In this document: in pieces, positions 1 to 5,506 of the stretch
Layout of the letters: each line of letters starts with the position of its first letter
Numbering within the stretch: the stretch's first letter is position 1
Assembly: GCA_023395755.1 (NCBI GenBank)
Contig: JAEWYG010000241.1
Coordinates: 1-5,506 of the forward strand
Direction of reading: 5' to 3'
Source: Actinomycetes bacterium
Lineage (GTDB): Bacteria > Actinomycetota > Coriobacteriia > Coriobacteriales > Eggerthellaceae
DNA: 5,506 bases
Notes under the pieces: generated by a model
Database searches by the model: none
The model's input: the letters and a program-made list of their open reading frames with translations, nothing else
What the model was told of the DNA's origin: nothing
Translations under genes and position numbers: made by a program

Positions 1-271
1 AGGCTGCATACGCCATGCCGAGGTTGTAATTCACCGCACCACACGCATCGTAGGATGCATCAGCCGTCGCCTGGGTATAGGCATGGATGGCTTCGTTGCA
101 ATCCTTCAGCTTAACAAGGCAGTTGCCTATCTGATGATAGATCAGACCCATCTCGCCCGGTGCGAGCGGATGGCTTCCGTCCTGCAAGCACTGCGTAAAC
201 ACCTGAAGGGCGCCTGCGTAGTCCTTTGCGGCATAAGCCGCGCGGGCGTGCTGGAATAGGTCGTTGTTCAT
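1..271 (-). CDS. Tetratricopeptide-repeat (TPR) protein, N-terminal part, cut by the window's left edge
   Basis: An open frame starts at the ATG at 271-269 and reads leftwards without a stop to base 2, giving 90 visible residues that begin MNNDLFQHARAAYAAKDYAG. The spacing of small and aromatic residues fits TPR helices: repeat 1 at about residues 3-33 (A..AY.AKDY..AL..F..CL), repeat 2 at about 42-75 (IYHQIGNCLVKLKD..EAI.AY.QA), and the first helix of repeat 3 from about 78 (AVNYNLGMAYA). TPR proteins are scaffolds for protein-protein contact; the partner cannot be told from this fragment. No signal peptide or membrane segment is seen, so it is probably cytoplasmic. The start is backed by AAGGAAG at 275-281. 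It lies 62 bp downstream of the cyclophilin gene on the same strand with no convincing terminator between them, so co-transcription is likely. The C-terminus and any extra domain lie outside the window. Confidence 0.8.
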   Translation of the reverse strand, partial: MNNDLFQHARAAYAAKDYAGALQVFTQCLQDGSHPLAPGEMGLIYHQIGNCLVKLKDCNEAIHAYTQATADASYDACGAVNYNLGMAYAA

Positions 272-274
272 CTG

Positions 275-281
275 CTTCCTT
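275..281 (-). promoter_or_regulatory. Ribosome binding site of the TPR gene
   Basis: On the minus strand AAGGAAG lies three bases before the ATG at 271-269, with the AGGA core five bases from the start. It fixes the start of a gene that would otherwise rest only on an open frame running off the window. Confidence 0.6.
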
Positions 282-333
282 ACTTACTATGATTGTGAGA
301 CGGACGCCCCGCGCACGAGGTGCCGGAAAAGCG

Positions 334-867
334 TTATTCAGCGGCGTTCTCGATCTCGATACGCTCGATAACATCACCCACACGTAGTTCGCCGATAACG
401 TCGAGACCCTCAATCGTATCACCAAACACCGTATAACCGGAGTCAAGCATGGGCTGAGCGCCTAAGCAGAAATAAAACTGCGAGCCAGCCGAGTTCGGAT
501 CCTGTGAGCGAGCCATAGCAAGGGTGCCATCGTTGTGCTCGTTGTTCGGATTTATTGTGTACTCCTCCTTAATGGAGTAGCCCGGACCACCCGTACCCAA
601 ACCTGCCATAGGGTTTTTTGCCTTGGCGATAACGTCCTCAGTAGAAAGACCACGGGTGTTCGGGCAGCCACCCTGAATGACAAAGCCCGGCACAAAGCGG
701 TGAAACTTCAGGTCGTCATAGAAACCCTTGCGAGCAAGCTCAACGAAGTTGCCCACGTGGACAGGTGCATCTTTACCTGCAAGTTGCACACGAATCGTGC
801 CCTTCGAAGTGGTGATAACGGCGATCTCATCGCCCGTGGGCTGATACTCGGGGGTATACTGCGCCAT
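334..867 (-). CDS. Cyclophilin-type peptidyl-prolyl cis-trans isomerase
   Basis: This 177-residue protein is a single cyclophilin domain, which speeds cis-trans isomerisation of Xaa-Pro bonds and assists protein folding. No signal peptide is seen, so it is likely cytoplasmic. Visible family marks: the beta-strand start VITTSKGTIRVQL (18-30), catalytic Arg57 in FHR (55-57), FVIQGG with Gln65 (62-67), GTLAMARSQDPNSAGSQFYF (114-133) with the substrate-pocket Met118, Ala119 and Gln130, and the late VFGD loop (147-150). The position that is Trp121 in human cyclophilin A is Met140 here; such changes are common in bacterial cyclophilins and usually weaken cyclosporin A binding. Between GGCPNTR and GTGGPGY (about 73-90) there is an insertion relative to short bacterial cyclophilins. 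The ATG is preceded by AAGGAG at 873-878, six bases away in the usual range. The gene is upstream of the TPR gene on the same strand, and a tRNA-Arg lies further upstream. Confidence 0.95.
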   Translation of the reverse strand: MAQYTPEYQPTGDEIAVITTSKGTIRVQLAGKDAPVHVGNFVELARKGFYDDLKFHRFVPGFVIQGGCPNTRGLSTEDVIAKAKNPMAGLGTGGPGYSIKEEYTINPNNEHNDGTLAMARSQDPNSAGSQFYFCLGAQPMLDSGYTVFGDTIEGLDVIGELRVGDVIERIEIENAAE

Positions 868-885
868 AACGGCTCCTTTTCCTTA

Positions 886-891
886 ATTATA
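886..891 (-). promoter_or_regulatory. Possible -10 box of the cyclophilin promoter
   Basis: The minus strand reads TATAAT, a perfect sigma-70-type -10 hexamer, 18 bases before the cyclophilin ATG. No good -35 hexamer is found 16-18 bases upstream (GTTAGT or TTAGTG are poor matches). Start of transcription would fall at about 879-880, right at the ribosome site, leaving a leader of only about a dozen bases. The box could therefore be chance in an A/T-rich stretch, and the gene could instead be read from the tRNA promoter. Confidence 0.35.
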
Positions 892-902
892 TTTTGTCCG
901 CC

Positions 903-935
903 CCACGCACTAACACGTATAAACGCGTCGCGTGG
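903..935. other. Imperfect stem-loop upstream of the cyclophilin gene
   Basis: CCACGC (903-908) pairs with GCGTGG (930-935), and inside it ACACGT (913-918) pairs with ACGCGT (923-928) around a four-base loop (ATAA), one pair being G-U or A-C depending on the strand. The two stems are joined by an uneven internal loop of four and one bases. There is no run of T after it on either strand, so it is not a classic intrinsic terminator. It sits just upstream of the candidate -10 box, where an operator could lie, or would be in the leader if transcription comes through from the tRNA. The rest of the 868-1049 gap shows no gene. Confidence 0.4.
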
Positions 936-1049
936 CGAATTACCACATACGATTTGAGATTTTAGCAGGTAACCCGTCGCTTTAGAGAAAAATCGTATAA
1001 CATTCACGGGGTAGTTGAGGTTTCGACAACAAGCCGACTAGTTAAAAAC

Positions 1050-1125
1050 TGGTGCCCTTGACAGGATTCGAACCTGCGGCTTTCTGCTCCGGAGGCAGAC
1101 GCTCTATCCCCTGAGCTACAAGGGC
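1050..1125 (-). tRNA. tRNA-Arg (anticodon CCG, reads CGG), CCA encoded
   Basis: The minus strand folds into a full 76-base cloverleaf. The acceptor stem is GCCCTTG (1125-1119) with CAAGGGC (1060-1054), followed by discriminator A and an encoded CCA (1052-1050). The D stem is GCTC/GAGC, the anticodon stem TCTGC/GCAGA encloses the loop CTCCGGA with anticodon CCG, the variable loop has five bases, and the T arm has stem GCAGG/CCTGT with loop TTCGAAT. One T-stem pair is G-U. CCG pairs with CGG, so the tRNA carries arginine. The gene stands alone, divergent from the rRNA methyltransferase, with TATAAT 10 bases upstream. Five T bases follow within two bases of the CCA, but without a separate clear hairpin. 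Confidence 0.96.
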
Positions 1126-1135
1126 ACGTCGGCAG

Positions 1136-1141
1136 ATTATA
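1136..1141 (-). promoter_or_regulatory. -10 box of the tRNA-Arg promoter
   Basis: The minus strand has a perfect TATAAT with 10 bases between it and the first base of the mature tRNA, the usual place for a tRNA promoter with a very short 5' leader. The -35 region is weak: around 17-18 bases upstream only CGGCGT/TCGGCG is found. The box lies in the 64-bp space shared with the divergent methyltransferase gene. Confidence 0.55.
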
Positions 1142-1189
1142 CGCTATGATGGTAAAAAACGCCGAGTAAAGCGAAGGAATTCCAAATTC

Positions 1190-2542
1190 ATGAAAGAAAC
1201 CATTCGGCTGGAGCGCATGAGCAATGGCGCCGACGCCATCGGTCATCTCGAAAACGGGAAAACAATATTTGTTGCCGGTGGAGCACCTGGCGACAAGGTA
1301 ACCGTAGAAGTCATCGAGGACAAGCCAACGTTCGCACGAGCTCGACTTGTCGTTATTGACGAACCCTCTCCTTCCCGCGTACAGCCACCCTGTACGCACG
1401 GAGATACCTGCGGGGGGTGTTCTTGGCAGCATCTATCCTACGATGCCCAGCTCAAGGCAAAGCGCTCCAACGTGGTAGCCGCCCTCGTACACACTGCCCG
1501 CTTCGACACCGCACGTGCCGAAGAGCTGGTAGGAACCTGTCTAGCCAGCAAGCGACAGTGGGGATATCGCAACAAGCTGGAGTTAGGCGCATCGCACGCT
1601 AATAACGGAACCTTCCTGCTAGGCCTTTATCGTGAAGGCACTCATGACATTATTACGCCTGAAGTTTGTCCTCTAGCACACGACGCTATCGCTAAGGCAC
1701 CCAAGGCTCTGCGTGGTGCGCTCAAGTTCGCCCAGGGTAATCAAGATCTTGGCATCTTCCGCGTGGGTGTGCGTCACAGCCTACACACCCACGATCTGGA
1801 AATAGCCCTCTGGACACGCCCCGGATCGTTTCCCCGAGCGCACGTGGCAAAGACCATAAAAAGCGCCCTCAAGACCACCAGTATCGTACGAGTACTTGCC
1901 GACCCCGGAAAAGCACGCAAGATTAAAGGCGTCGAAACACTGGAAGGCAAGGGTTGTTGGGCCGAGACATTAGCCGGTGCATCATTTCTTACCAGCGCGC
2001 CATCGTTTTTCCAGGTAAATACCGCGCAAGCAGAAAAGCTTGTAGAGGAAGTGATTGTAGGACTAGGCGGTCACCCTGGAGAAAATGGCTTTGAAGGCCT
2101 CGATGATTTGCTCATAGCCGATCTCTATTCCGGCGGAGGTACGTTTTCGGTGCCTTTAGCTCAAGCAGGTGCTGACGTTATCGCCATTGAAGCAGCGGGT
2201 TCTTCGGTGCGAGACCTGCGTCGAAATACTGAGATGAACGGTGTCGATATCGAGATTGTCGGCGGTGATGCAGCCCGCGAACTACCCACACTTGGCAACC
2301 TAGATGCCTTAGTAGTAGACCCACCGCGTGCTGGCCTCGCTGATGGGGTTGTGGAGAGCATAGCCGCAGCATCTCCCGAACGCGTGGCCTATATAAGTTG
2401 CAATCCTGCCACCTGGGCACGCGATGTTATTCGATTCGAAGAAAATGGATATCACCTCATGCGCGTACGCCCCGTCGACCTATTCCCTCAGACGCACCAT
2501 ATAGAAGTAGCGAGTATTTTCGAACGCGAAAACGGCTGCTGA
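1190..2542 (+). CDS. rlmD: TrmA/RlmD-family 23S rRNA (uracil-C5)-methyltransferase with Fe-S cysteine set
   Basis: This 450-residue, SAM-dependent RNA methyltransferase makes 5-methyluridine, most likely in 23S rRNA (U1939 in E. coli numbering for RlmD). Domain order: N-terminal TRAM/OB RNA-binding domain (about 1-55, G..AIGHL..GK..FV.G..PGD.V), then the [4Fe-4S] cysteines C68-x5-C74-x2-C77 with the fourth at C160 (EVCPLAHD), then the Rossmann methyltransferase domain. Its marks are SFFQVN (272-277), SAM-binding DLYSGGGTFS (311-320), DPPRAG (377-382), SCNPAT with nucleophile Cys404 (403-408), and the C-terminal FPQTHHIE with the likely base Glu439. Length matches the family (about 430-460). 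Start choice: the ATG leaves a complete TRAM domain; AAGGA lies 11 bases upstream, slightly far. It is followed after 24 bp by the dCTP deaminase gene. The exact uridine (U1939, U747, or tRNA U54 as in TrmFO-independent TrmA) cannot be read from sequence; the full Fe-S set favours an rRNA enzyme. Confidence 0.92.
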   Translation: MKETIRLERMSNGADAIGHLENGKTIFVAGGAPGDKVTVEVIEDKPTFARARLVVIDEPSPSRVQPPCTHGDTCGGCSWQHLSYDAQLKAKRSNVVAALVHTARFDTARAEELVGTCLASKRQWGYRNKLELGASHANNGTFLLGLYREGTHDIITPEVCPLAHDAIAKAPKALRGALKFAQGNQDLGIFRVGVRHSLHTHDLEIALWTRPGSFPRAHVAKTIKSALKTTSIVRVLADPGKARKIKGVETLEGKGCWAETLAGASFLTSAPSFFQVNTAQAEKLVEEVIVGLGGHPGENGFEGLDDLLIADLYSGGGTFSVPLAQAGADVIAIEAAGSSVRDLRRNTEMNGVDIEIVGGDAARELPTLGNLDALVVDPPRAGLADGVVESIAAASPERVAYISCNPATWARDVIRFEENGYHLMRVRPVDLFPQTHHIEVASIFERENGC

Positions 2543-2555
2543 TATCAACCAAGAA

Positions 2556-2560
2556 AAGGA
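2556..2560 (+). promoter_or_regulatory. Ribosome binding site of the dCTP deaminase gene
   Basis: AAGGA is followed by six C bases and then the ATG at 2567. It lies inside the 24-bp gap after the methyltransferase stop, which contains no terminator, so the two genes probably form one transcript. Confidence 0.7.
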
Positions 2561-2566
2561 CCCCCC

Positions 2567-3112
2567 ATGATCCTCTCCGACAAAACCCTTGTTAGTATGA
2601 TAGAGCAGGGCACACTCGCCATTTCGCCGCTCGATACAGAACAAATCCAGCCCGCAAGCATCGACATACGTCTCGGCGACACATTCAGCGTAGTCGAGGA
2701 TACCTCCGAAGGTATCATTAATCTCGAAGAAGAAATTCCTTACAAGACTATCCATGCCGAGCGCTACATCCTCATGCCCGGACAATTCGTACTTGCCACG
2801 ACCCGCGAATACGTAAATCTACCTGCAAATCTCACCGCATTCGTCGAAGGTCGCAGTTCGCTGGGACGCATGGGTTTATTTGTACAGAACGCGGGCTGGG
2901 TTGACCCAGGATTCGAAGGTGAGATAACGCTCGAGCTATTCAATGCAAACCGCTGCGCCATTGAACTGCGCACGGGACGTCGTATCGGTCAGCTCGTATT
3001 CTCCCAGCTCGATGATGTCGCACTCAACCCGTACGCTGGCAAATACCAAGGACAAAAGGGTGCCACCGGTTCACGCGTGTTTCTCGATGGCGAGACACCT
3101 GCAGCAAATTAA
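2567..3112 (+). CDS. dcd: dCTP deaminase, DcdB-like (possibly bifunctional dCTP deaminase-dUTPase)
   Basis: This 181-residue cytoplasmic enzyme deaminates dCTP to dUTP and, if bifunctional, goes on to dUMP and pyrophosphate for thymidylate synthesis. It is a trimeric dUTPase-fold protein. Seen in the sequence: MILSDKT start typical of the family, IQPASIDIRLG (27-37), AFVEGRSSLGRMGLF (91-105) with the phosphate-binding Arg/Ser residues, QNAGWVDPGFEGEITLELFN (107-126) with the catalytic Glu123, RRIGQLVF (138-145), and the C-terminal lid KYQGQKGAT (159-167). Length fits (about 175-195). The QNAGWVDPGF segment resembles, from memory, the Bacillus halodurans DcdB, a proven bifunctional enzyme, more than E. 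coli Dcd. The bifunctional activity is an inference. It lies 24 bp behind the rRNA methyltransferase and ends 14 bp from the convergent GtrA gene. Confidence 0.94.
   Translation: MILSDKTLVSMIEQGTLAISPLDTEQIQPASIDIRLGDTFSVVEDTSEGIINLEEEIPYKTIHAERYILMPGQFVLATTREYVNLPANLTAFVEGRSSLGRMGLFVQNAGWVDPGFEGEITLELFNANRCAIELRTGRRIGQLVFSQLDDVALNPYAGKYQGQKGATGSRVFLDGETPAAN
3077..3098. other. Stem-loop in the last codons of dcd, near the convergent gene junction
   Basis: GTGT (3077-3080) pairs with ACAC (3095-3098) and CTCG (3083-3086) with CGAG (3091-3094), with loop ATGG and a two-base TT bulge. It lies 14 bases before the dcd stop and about 30 bases past the end of the convergent GtrA gene, where terminators for both transcripts would be expected because the genes are only 14 bp apart. 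No T tract follows on either strand, so a terminator role is only a possibility; the pairing may be coding-sequence chance. Confidence 0.25.
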
Positions 3113-3126
3113 CTGTGGCCTCACTC

Positions 3127-3546
3127 TTATTCGATATCGCTTAAAATCTCGCCTGGCTCATGAGAGGCATCGAGGAACAACTTGCGCGTGACGAAGTTCC
3201 ACACCATAACGATGAAGGTAACGGCGATCTTTGAGATGCGATAGTCTATTCCCAAAAGGTCGGTACCCGCCCATAAACAGATATTATTAATGCCCAAGCC
3301 AAGTACCGACAGAACAACAAAAATAATAAACTCACGCCGTCGACTCATACCTTGCTTATGCGCAAACACGTAGCGCATAGAGGCTACATAGTTGAACACG
3401 ACCGACACCGTAAACGATATTGTAGCGCTCACCAAGTACTCGATGCTAAAAACTTCAGTTAGAAAGATGAGTAAACCATAATCGATGACAAACGCAATAG
3501 CCCCCACAATGCCAAACTTCATGATCTGAGCGATAAGCCTCTTCAT
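3127..3546 (-). CDS. GtrA-family small membrane protein
   Basis: This 139-residue protein matches the GtrA-like family (PF04138) in size and shape: four hydrophobic helices at about 9-30, 37-57, 72-95 and 103-120 with short basic links. Family-style positions include FGIVGAIAFVIDYG at the start of helix 1, the FNYVASMRYVF segment after helix 2 (51-61), and WNFVTRKLFL (116-125) after helix 4. Members act in cell-surface polysaccharide or teichoic-acid decoration, often thought to help move undecaprenyl-linked sugars across the membrane, but the role is proven in few cases. AGGGAAGG at 3553-3560 supports the ATG. No glycosyltransferase is next to it here, so the substrate is unknown. It lies 98 bp downstream of the sensor kinase on the same strand and could share its transcript. 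It ends 14 bp from convergent dcd. Confidence 0.88.
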   Translation of the reverse strand: MKRLIAQIMKFGIVGAIAFVIDYGLLIFLTEVFSIEYLVSATISFTVSVVFNYVASMRYVFAHKQGMSRRREFIIFVVLSVLGLGINNICLWAGTDLLGIDYRISKIAVTFIVMVWNFVTRKLFLDASHEPGEILSDIE

Positions 3547-3552
3547 GCCGAA

Positions 3553-3560
3553 CCTTCCCT
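3553..3560 (-). promoter_or_regulatory. Ribosome binding site of the GtrA-family gene
   Basis: The minus strand reads AGGGAAGG, six bases before the ATG at 3546-3544. This supports that start over any internal one, and it leaves the first membrane helix whole. Confidence 0.6.
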
Positions 3561-3611
3561 ATTCTTACACCCCACGTCATTGTGAGCAAACAACATCCCG
3601 TGCGGCAAAGA

Positions 3612-3626
3612 CATTTCTCTGAAATG
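3612..3626 (-). terminator. Perfect 6-bp hairpin after the sensor kinase, possible weak terminator
   Basis: CATTTC (3612-3617) and GAAATG (3621-3626) form a perfect inverted repeat around a three-base loop, 18 bases past the kinase stop codon. On the minus strand it is followed by TCTTT, a poor T tract, and the stem is A/T-rich, so termination would be weak or partial. It could equally be an operator ahead of the GtrA gene. It is the only clear structure in the 98-bp gap 3547-3644. Confidence 0.35.
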
Positions 3627-3644
3627 AGACTTCACACCGTCTCG

Positions 3645-5506
3645 CTACACGCTGCGATATTTGTTCAAAAACCCGTTAATTGTGGCATAAACGTGACGAA
3701 TATCAAGGGGTTTGCTTAGATGGCCATTCATTCCGCTTGCAAAACTACGTCGTTCATCTTCCGTAAAGGCATTGGCTGTCATAGCTAAAATAGGAATGGT
3801 AACTGCATCATCGCGTTCCATGGCGCGAATAGTACGCGACGCTTCGTAACCATCCATATCGGGCATCTGCACGTCCATAAGAATAAGATCATAGTAACCA
3901 ATCTCCGACACGGTAAAGAGCTCTACCGCCTCAAGACCGGTGGCTGCGGCTTCAATTTCGGCACCCACCATACCCATAAGCTCAGTAACGATCTCTAAGT
4001 TAAGAGCGTTATCCTCGGCAATAAGTATACGAGAACCCGAAAAGTCGTACTCTGGCGCATCTTGCTCCTGGCAAACCAAGTCTGCCTCCTGTTCGCATGG
4101 CTGCTCAACCGGAAAAATATCAGAAGATACCAAGGAAACCGGCACGTCGACAATAAACGTCGATCCGTGATCTACCACACTCGACACACGTATACAGCCA
4201 CCCATAAGCTCAACGAGACGGCGGGTGATAGCTAACCCGAGCCCCGTTCCACCATGCTTACTTGCCACAGACGCATCACCTTGCTCAAATGACGCGAATA
4301 TCTTGTCTAGGTGCTCAGGCTCGATACCGCACCCGGTATCAACCACAGTGAAACGTAACCACACTTCACCTTCCAGCTCTTCAGTGTCACACGCTTTATA
4401 ACCGAAAGACTCCTTACGCAACGCTAAAGGAATAGCGGCATCGCACTGCTCAATATATAACGTAACACTACCACCCGTCGGCGTGAACTTGAACGCGTTT
4501 CCCAGAAGATTGTAAATAACCTGATTCAAACGCAACGCATCGCCAACAACGCTACCAGGCATCACCCCTCGAACCTCGGTGTGATAGGTAATACCTCGCT
4601 CCGTCGCCTGCGTTCGAAATACGGCAGCGAAGGAATCCATAAAAGTACTCAGCTCGAAAGGCTCACATCTGATCTCAATTTTACCGCTTTCTATCTTGCT
4701 CATATCAAGCACATCGTCAATCAAGGATAAGAGATGCTCTGCCGAAAATGACACTCGCTCCAAGCAAGCACGCACTTTACTATCGTCACCAACACTATGA
4801 AGGGCGATGGCTGTCATTCCCATAATGCCATTCATGGGTGTGCGTATCTCATGGGACATGCGCGACAGGAACTCAGTTTTAGCCATGTTTGCCTGCTGAG
4901 CCTGTACGAAGGCTTGTTCGGCGCGATTCTTCTCTTCAGCCAAAAGACGAGTGTTGCGTTTTACTAGACGGTAGTACATAAAAAAGAACAACAGAACAAC
5001 CAGCAAAACTATGCCCCCGACCACAAACGCATTTACGGAAATAGTTCTGCCAAAGGCCTCTATATCTTCATCGATAACACGGTAAGGCATGACCGTACAT
5101 AAATACCAATCAGTATCATCAAGAGGCATGAAGTATAAATATTCAGCGCGACCACTGTACACTACAGGCACATTAAGAGTCTCCCTGCGAGCAAATGCCG
5201 AACGTATCTTAGCCTCGTCATAACCACTCTCGTAAACCGCCTGCTGCGAAAGCAAGTTAAACAAACTTTCCCCTGGTTCCAAGCCACTGTCTCGGTCACC
5301 AATAATGCAGTTTCCTGCGTCATCAACCACAATAGTACGCGAAAATCCATCAAACAATGTTAAGTTCAAACGCTCACTCAAAGCCATAGCATCAAAACCA
5401 CAAGCCACCTTGATTGCCGTCTTGTCTCCAAAATGTAGGGGAGCAATATCACGCACCAGCACAACCATATCGTCGTACAGCAATACCCGCTGCCCCTGAT
5501 CATTAC
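3645..5506 (-). CDS. Hybrid sensor histidine kinase/response regulator, 5' end cut by the window edge
   Basis: The frame stays open from the stop at 3647-3645 to the right edge, giving 619 visible residues (numbered from the first full codon, 5504-5502). Order: an extracytoplasmic sensing region (about 1-155, probably the distal part of a Cache/PAS-like domain, ending near YFMPLDDTDWYLCTVMPY), a membrane helix (about 157-178), a short coiled-coil linker rich in A, E and Q, a HisKA domain with phospho-His218 in SHEIRTPMNG, and a HATPase domain with N box NLLGNAFKFT (332-341), G1 DTGCGI (389-394) and G2 HGGTGLGLAI (417-426). A receiver domain follows with acidic Glu497/Asp498, phospho-Asp544 in LMDVQMPDMDG, Thr576 and Lys598 in SKP. 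No HPt domain follows, so phosphate probably passes to a separate HPt protein, or the receiver tunes the kinase. Loop 351-379, between N box and G1, is longer than usual. The ligand is unknown. A first membrane helix is expected beyond the edge. Confidence 0.93.
   Translation of the reverse strand, partial: NDQGQRVLLYDDMVVLVRDIAPLHFGDKTAIKVACGFDAMALSERLNLTLFDGFSRTIVVDDAGNCIIGDRDSGLEPGESLFNLLSQQAVYESGYDEAKIRSAFARRETLNVPVVYSGRAEYLYFMPLDDTDWYLCTVMPYRVIDEDIEAFGRTISVNAFVVGGIVLLVVLLFFFMYYRLVKRNTRLLAEEKNRAEQAFVQAQQANMAKTEFLSRMSHEIRTPMNGIMGMTAIALHSVGDDSKVRACLERVSFSAEHLLSLIDDVLDMSKIESGKIEIRCEPFELSTFMDSFAAVFRTQATERGITYHTEVRGVMPGSVVGDALRLNQVIYNLLGNAFKFTPTGGSVTLYIEQCDAAIPLALRKESFGYKACDTEELEGEVWLRFTVVDTGCGIEPEHLDKIFASFEQGDASVASKHGGTGLGLAITRRLVELMGGCIRVSSVVDHGSTFIVDVPVSLVSSDIFPVEQPCEQEADLVCQEQDAPEYDFSGSRILIAEDNALNLEIVTELMGMVGAEIEAAATGLEAVELFTVSEIGYYDLILMDVQMPDMDGYEASRTIRAMERDDAVTIPILAMTANAFTEDERRSFASGMNGHLSKPLDIRHVYATINGFLNKYRSV

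Noticed and set aside
272..333. Possible terminator between the cyclophilin and TPR genes
   Set aside because: Only a four-pair GCAC/GTGC hairpin with a three-base loop is seen and no T tract follows, so read-through is more likely.
111..446. Minus-strand open frame of 111 codons over the cyclophilin-TPR junction
   Set aside because: It overlaps two better-supported frames and its Arg/Pro/Ser-rich translation looks like out-of-frame reading.
535..957. Plus-strand open frame of 140 codons opposite the cyclophilin
   Set aside because: It is antisense to a well-supported gene, shows no family marks and has no clear ribosome site.
1033..1049. Hairpin terminator just after the tRNA
   Set aside because: The best pairing has a mismatch on the tRNA strand and uses the CCA end itself; only a run of five T bases is certain.
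1004..1432. Minus-strand open frame of 142 codons covering the tRNA
   Set aside because: Part of its translation (CSSGDRASASGAESRRFESC) is the familiar artefact of translating through a tRNA gene, and the rest lies opposite the methyltransferase.
3561..3590. Promoter for the GtrA gene (TTGCTC, 17 bases, AAGAAT with an upstream TG)
   Set aside because: The -10 match is 4 of 6 and transcription would begin inside the ribosome binding site, so it is not a workable promoter for this start.
1..5506. CRISPR arrays, insertion sequences, phage or defence genes, long repeats
   Set aside because: Reading both strands showed no repeated spacer pattern, transposase, terminal inverted repeats or related gene families; the window is nearly filled by housekeeping and signalling genes.

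Overview
The window looks like ordinary chromosome from a Gram-positive-style anaerobe, with base composition near half G+C by eye. The mix of gene families (TPR protein, cyclophilin with an insertion, RlmD with an Fe-S cysteine set, DcdB-like dCTP deaminase, small GtrA protein, hybrid histidine kinase) and the AAGGA-type ribosome sites would fit an actinobacterial lineage such as Coriobacteriia (Eggerthellaceae/Cryptobacterium-like). That placement is an inference from general resemblance, not a database match.

Layout. Left part, minus strand: the first 90 codons of a TPR protein run off the left edge (2-271). Upstream of it, and probably co-transcribed, is a cyclophilin-type peptidyl-prolyl isomerase (334-867). 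A 182-bp gap (868-1049) holds a TATAAT box and an imperfect stem-loop. A tRNA-Arg(CCG) gene follows on the minus strand (1050-1125). Middle, plus strand: divergent from the tRNA is a two-gene unit of a 23S rRNA uracil-C5 methyltransferase (1190-2542) and a dCTP deaminase (2567-3112), 24 bp apart. Right part, minus strand, convergent with that unit: a GtrA-family membrane protein (3127-3546), then a large hybrid sensor kinase (3645 to the right edge) that is cut at its 5' end.

Working together: the rlmD-dcd pair joins rRNA modification and deoxynucleotide supply only by position. The dCTP deaminase has the sequence style of the bifunctional dCTP deaminase-dUTPases (DcdB), which would give dUMP for thymidylate synthesis in one step. 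The sensor kinase has an extracytoplasmic region, one visible membrane span, kinase core and receiver domain but no HPt domain, so it probably relies on a partner elsewhere. No CRISPR array, insertion sequence, phage gene or defence system was seen. No clearly novel system is visible; the points worth a second look are the DcdB-like enzyme, the open 5' end of the kinase and a few unexplained stem-loops.
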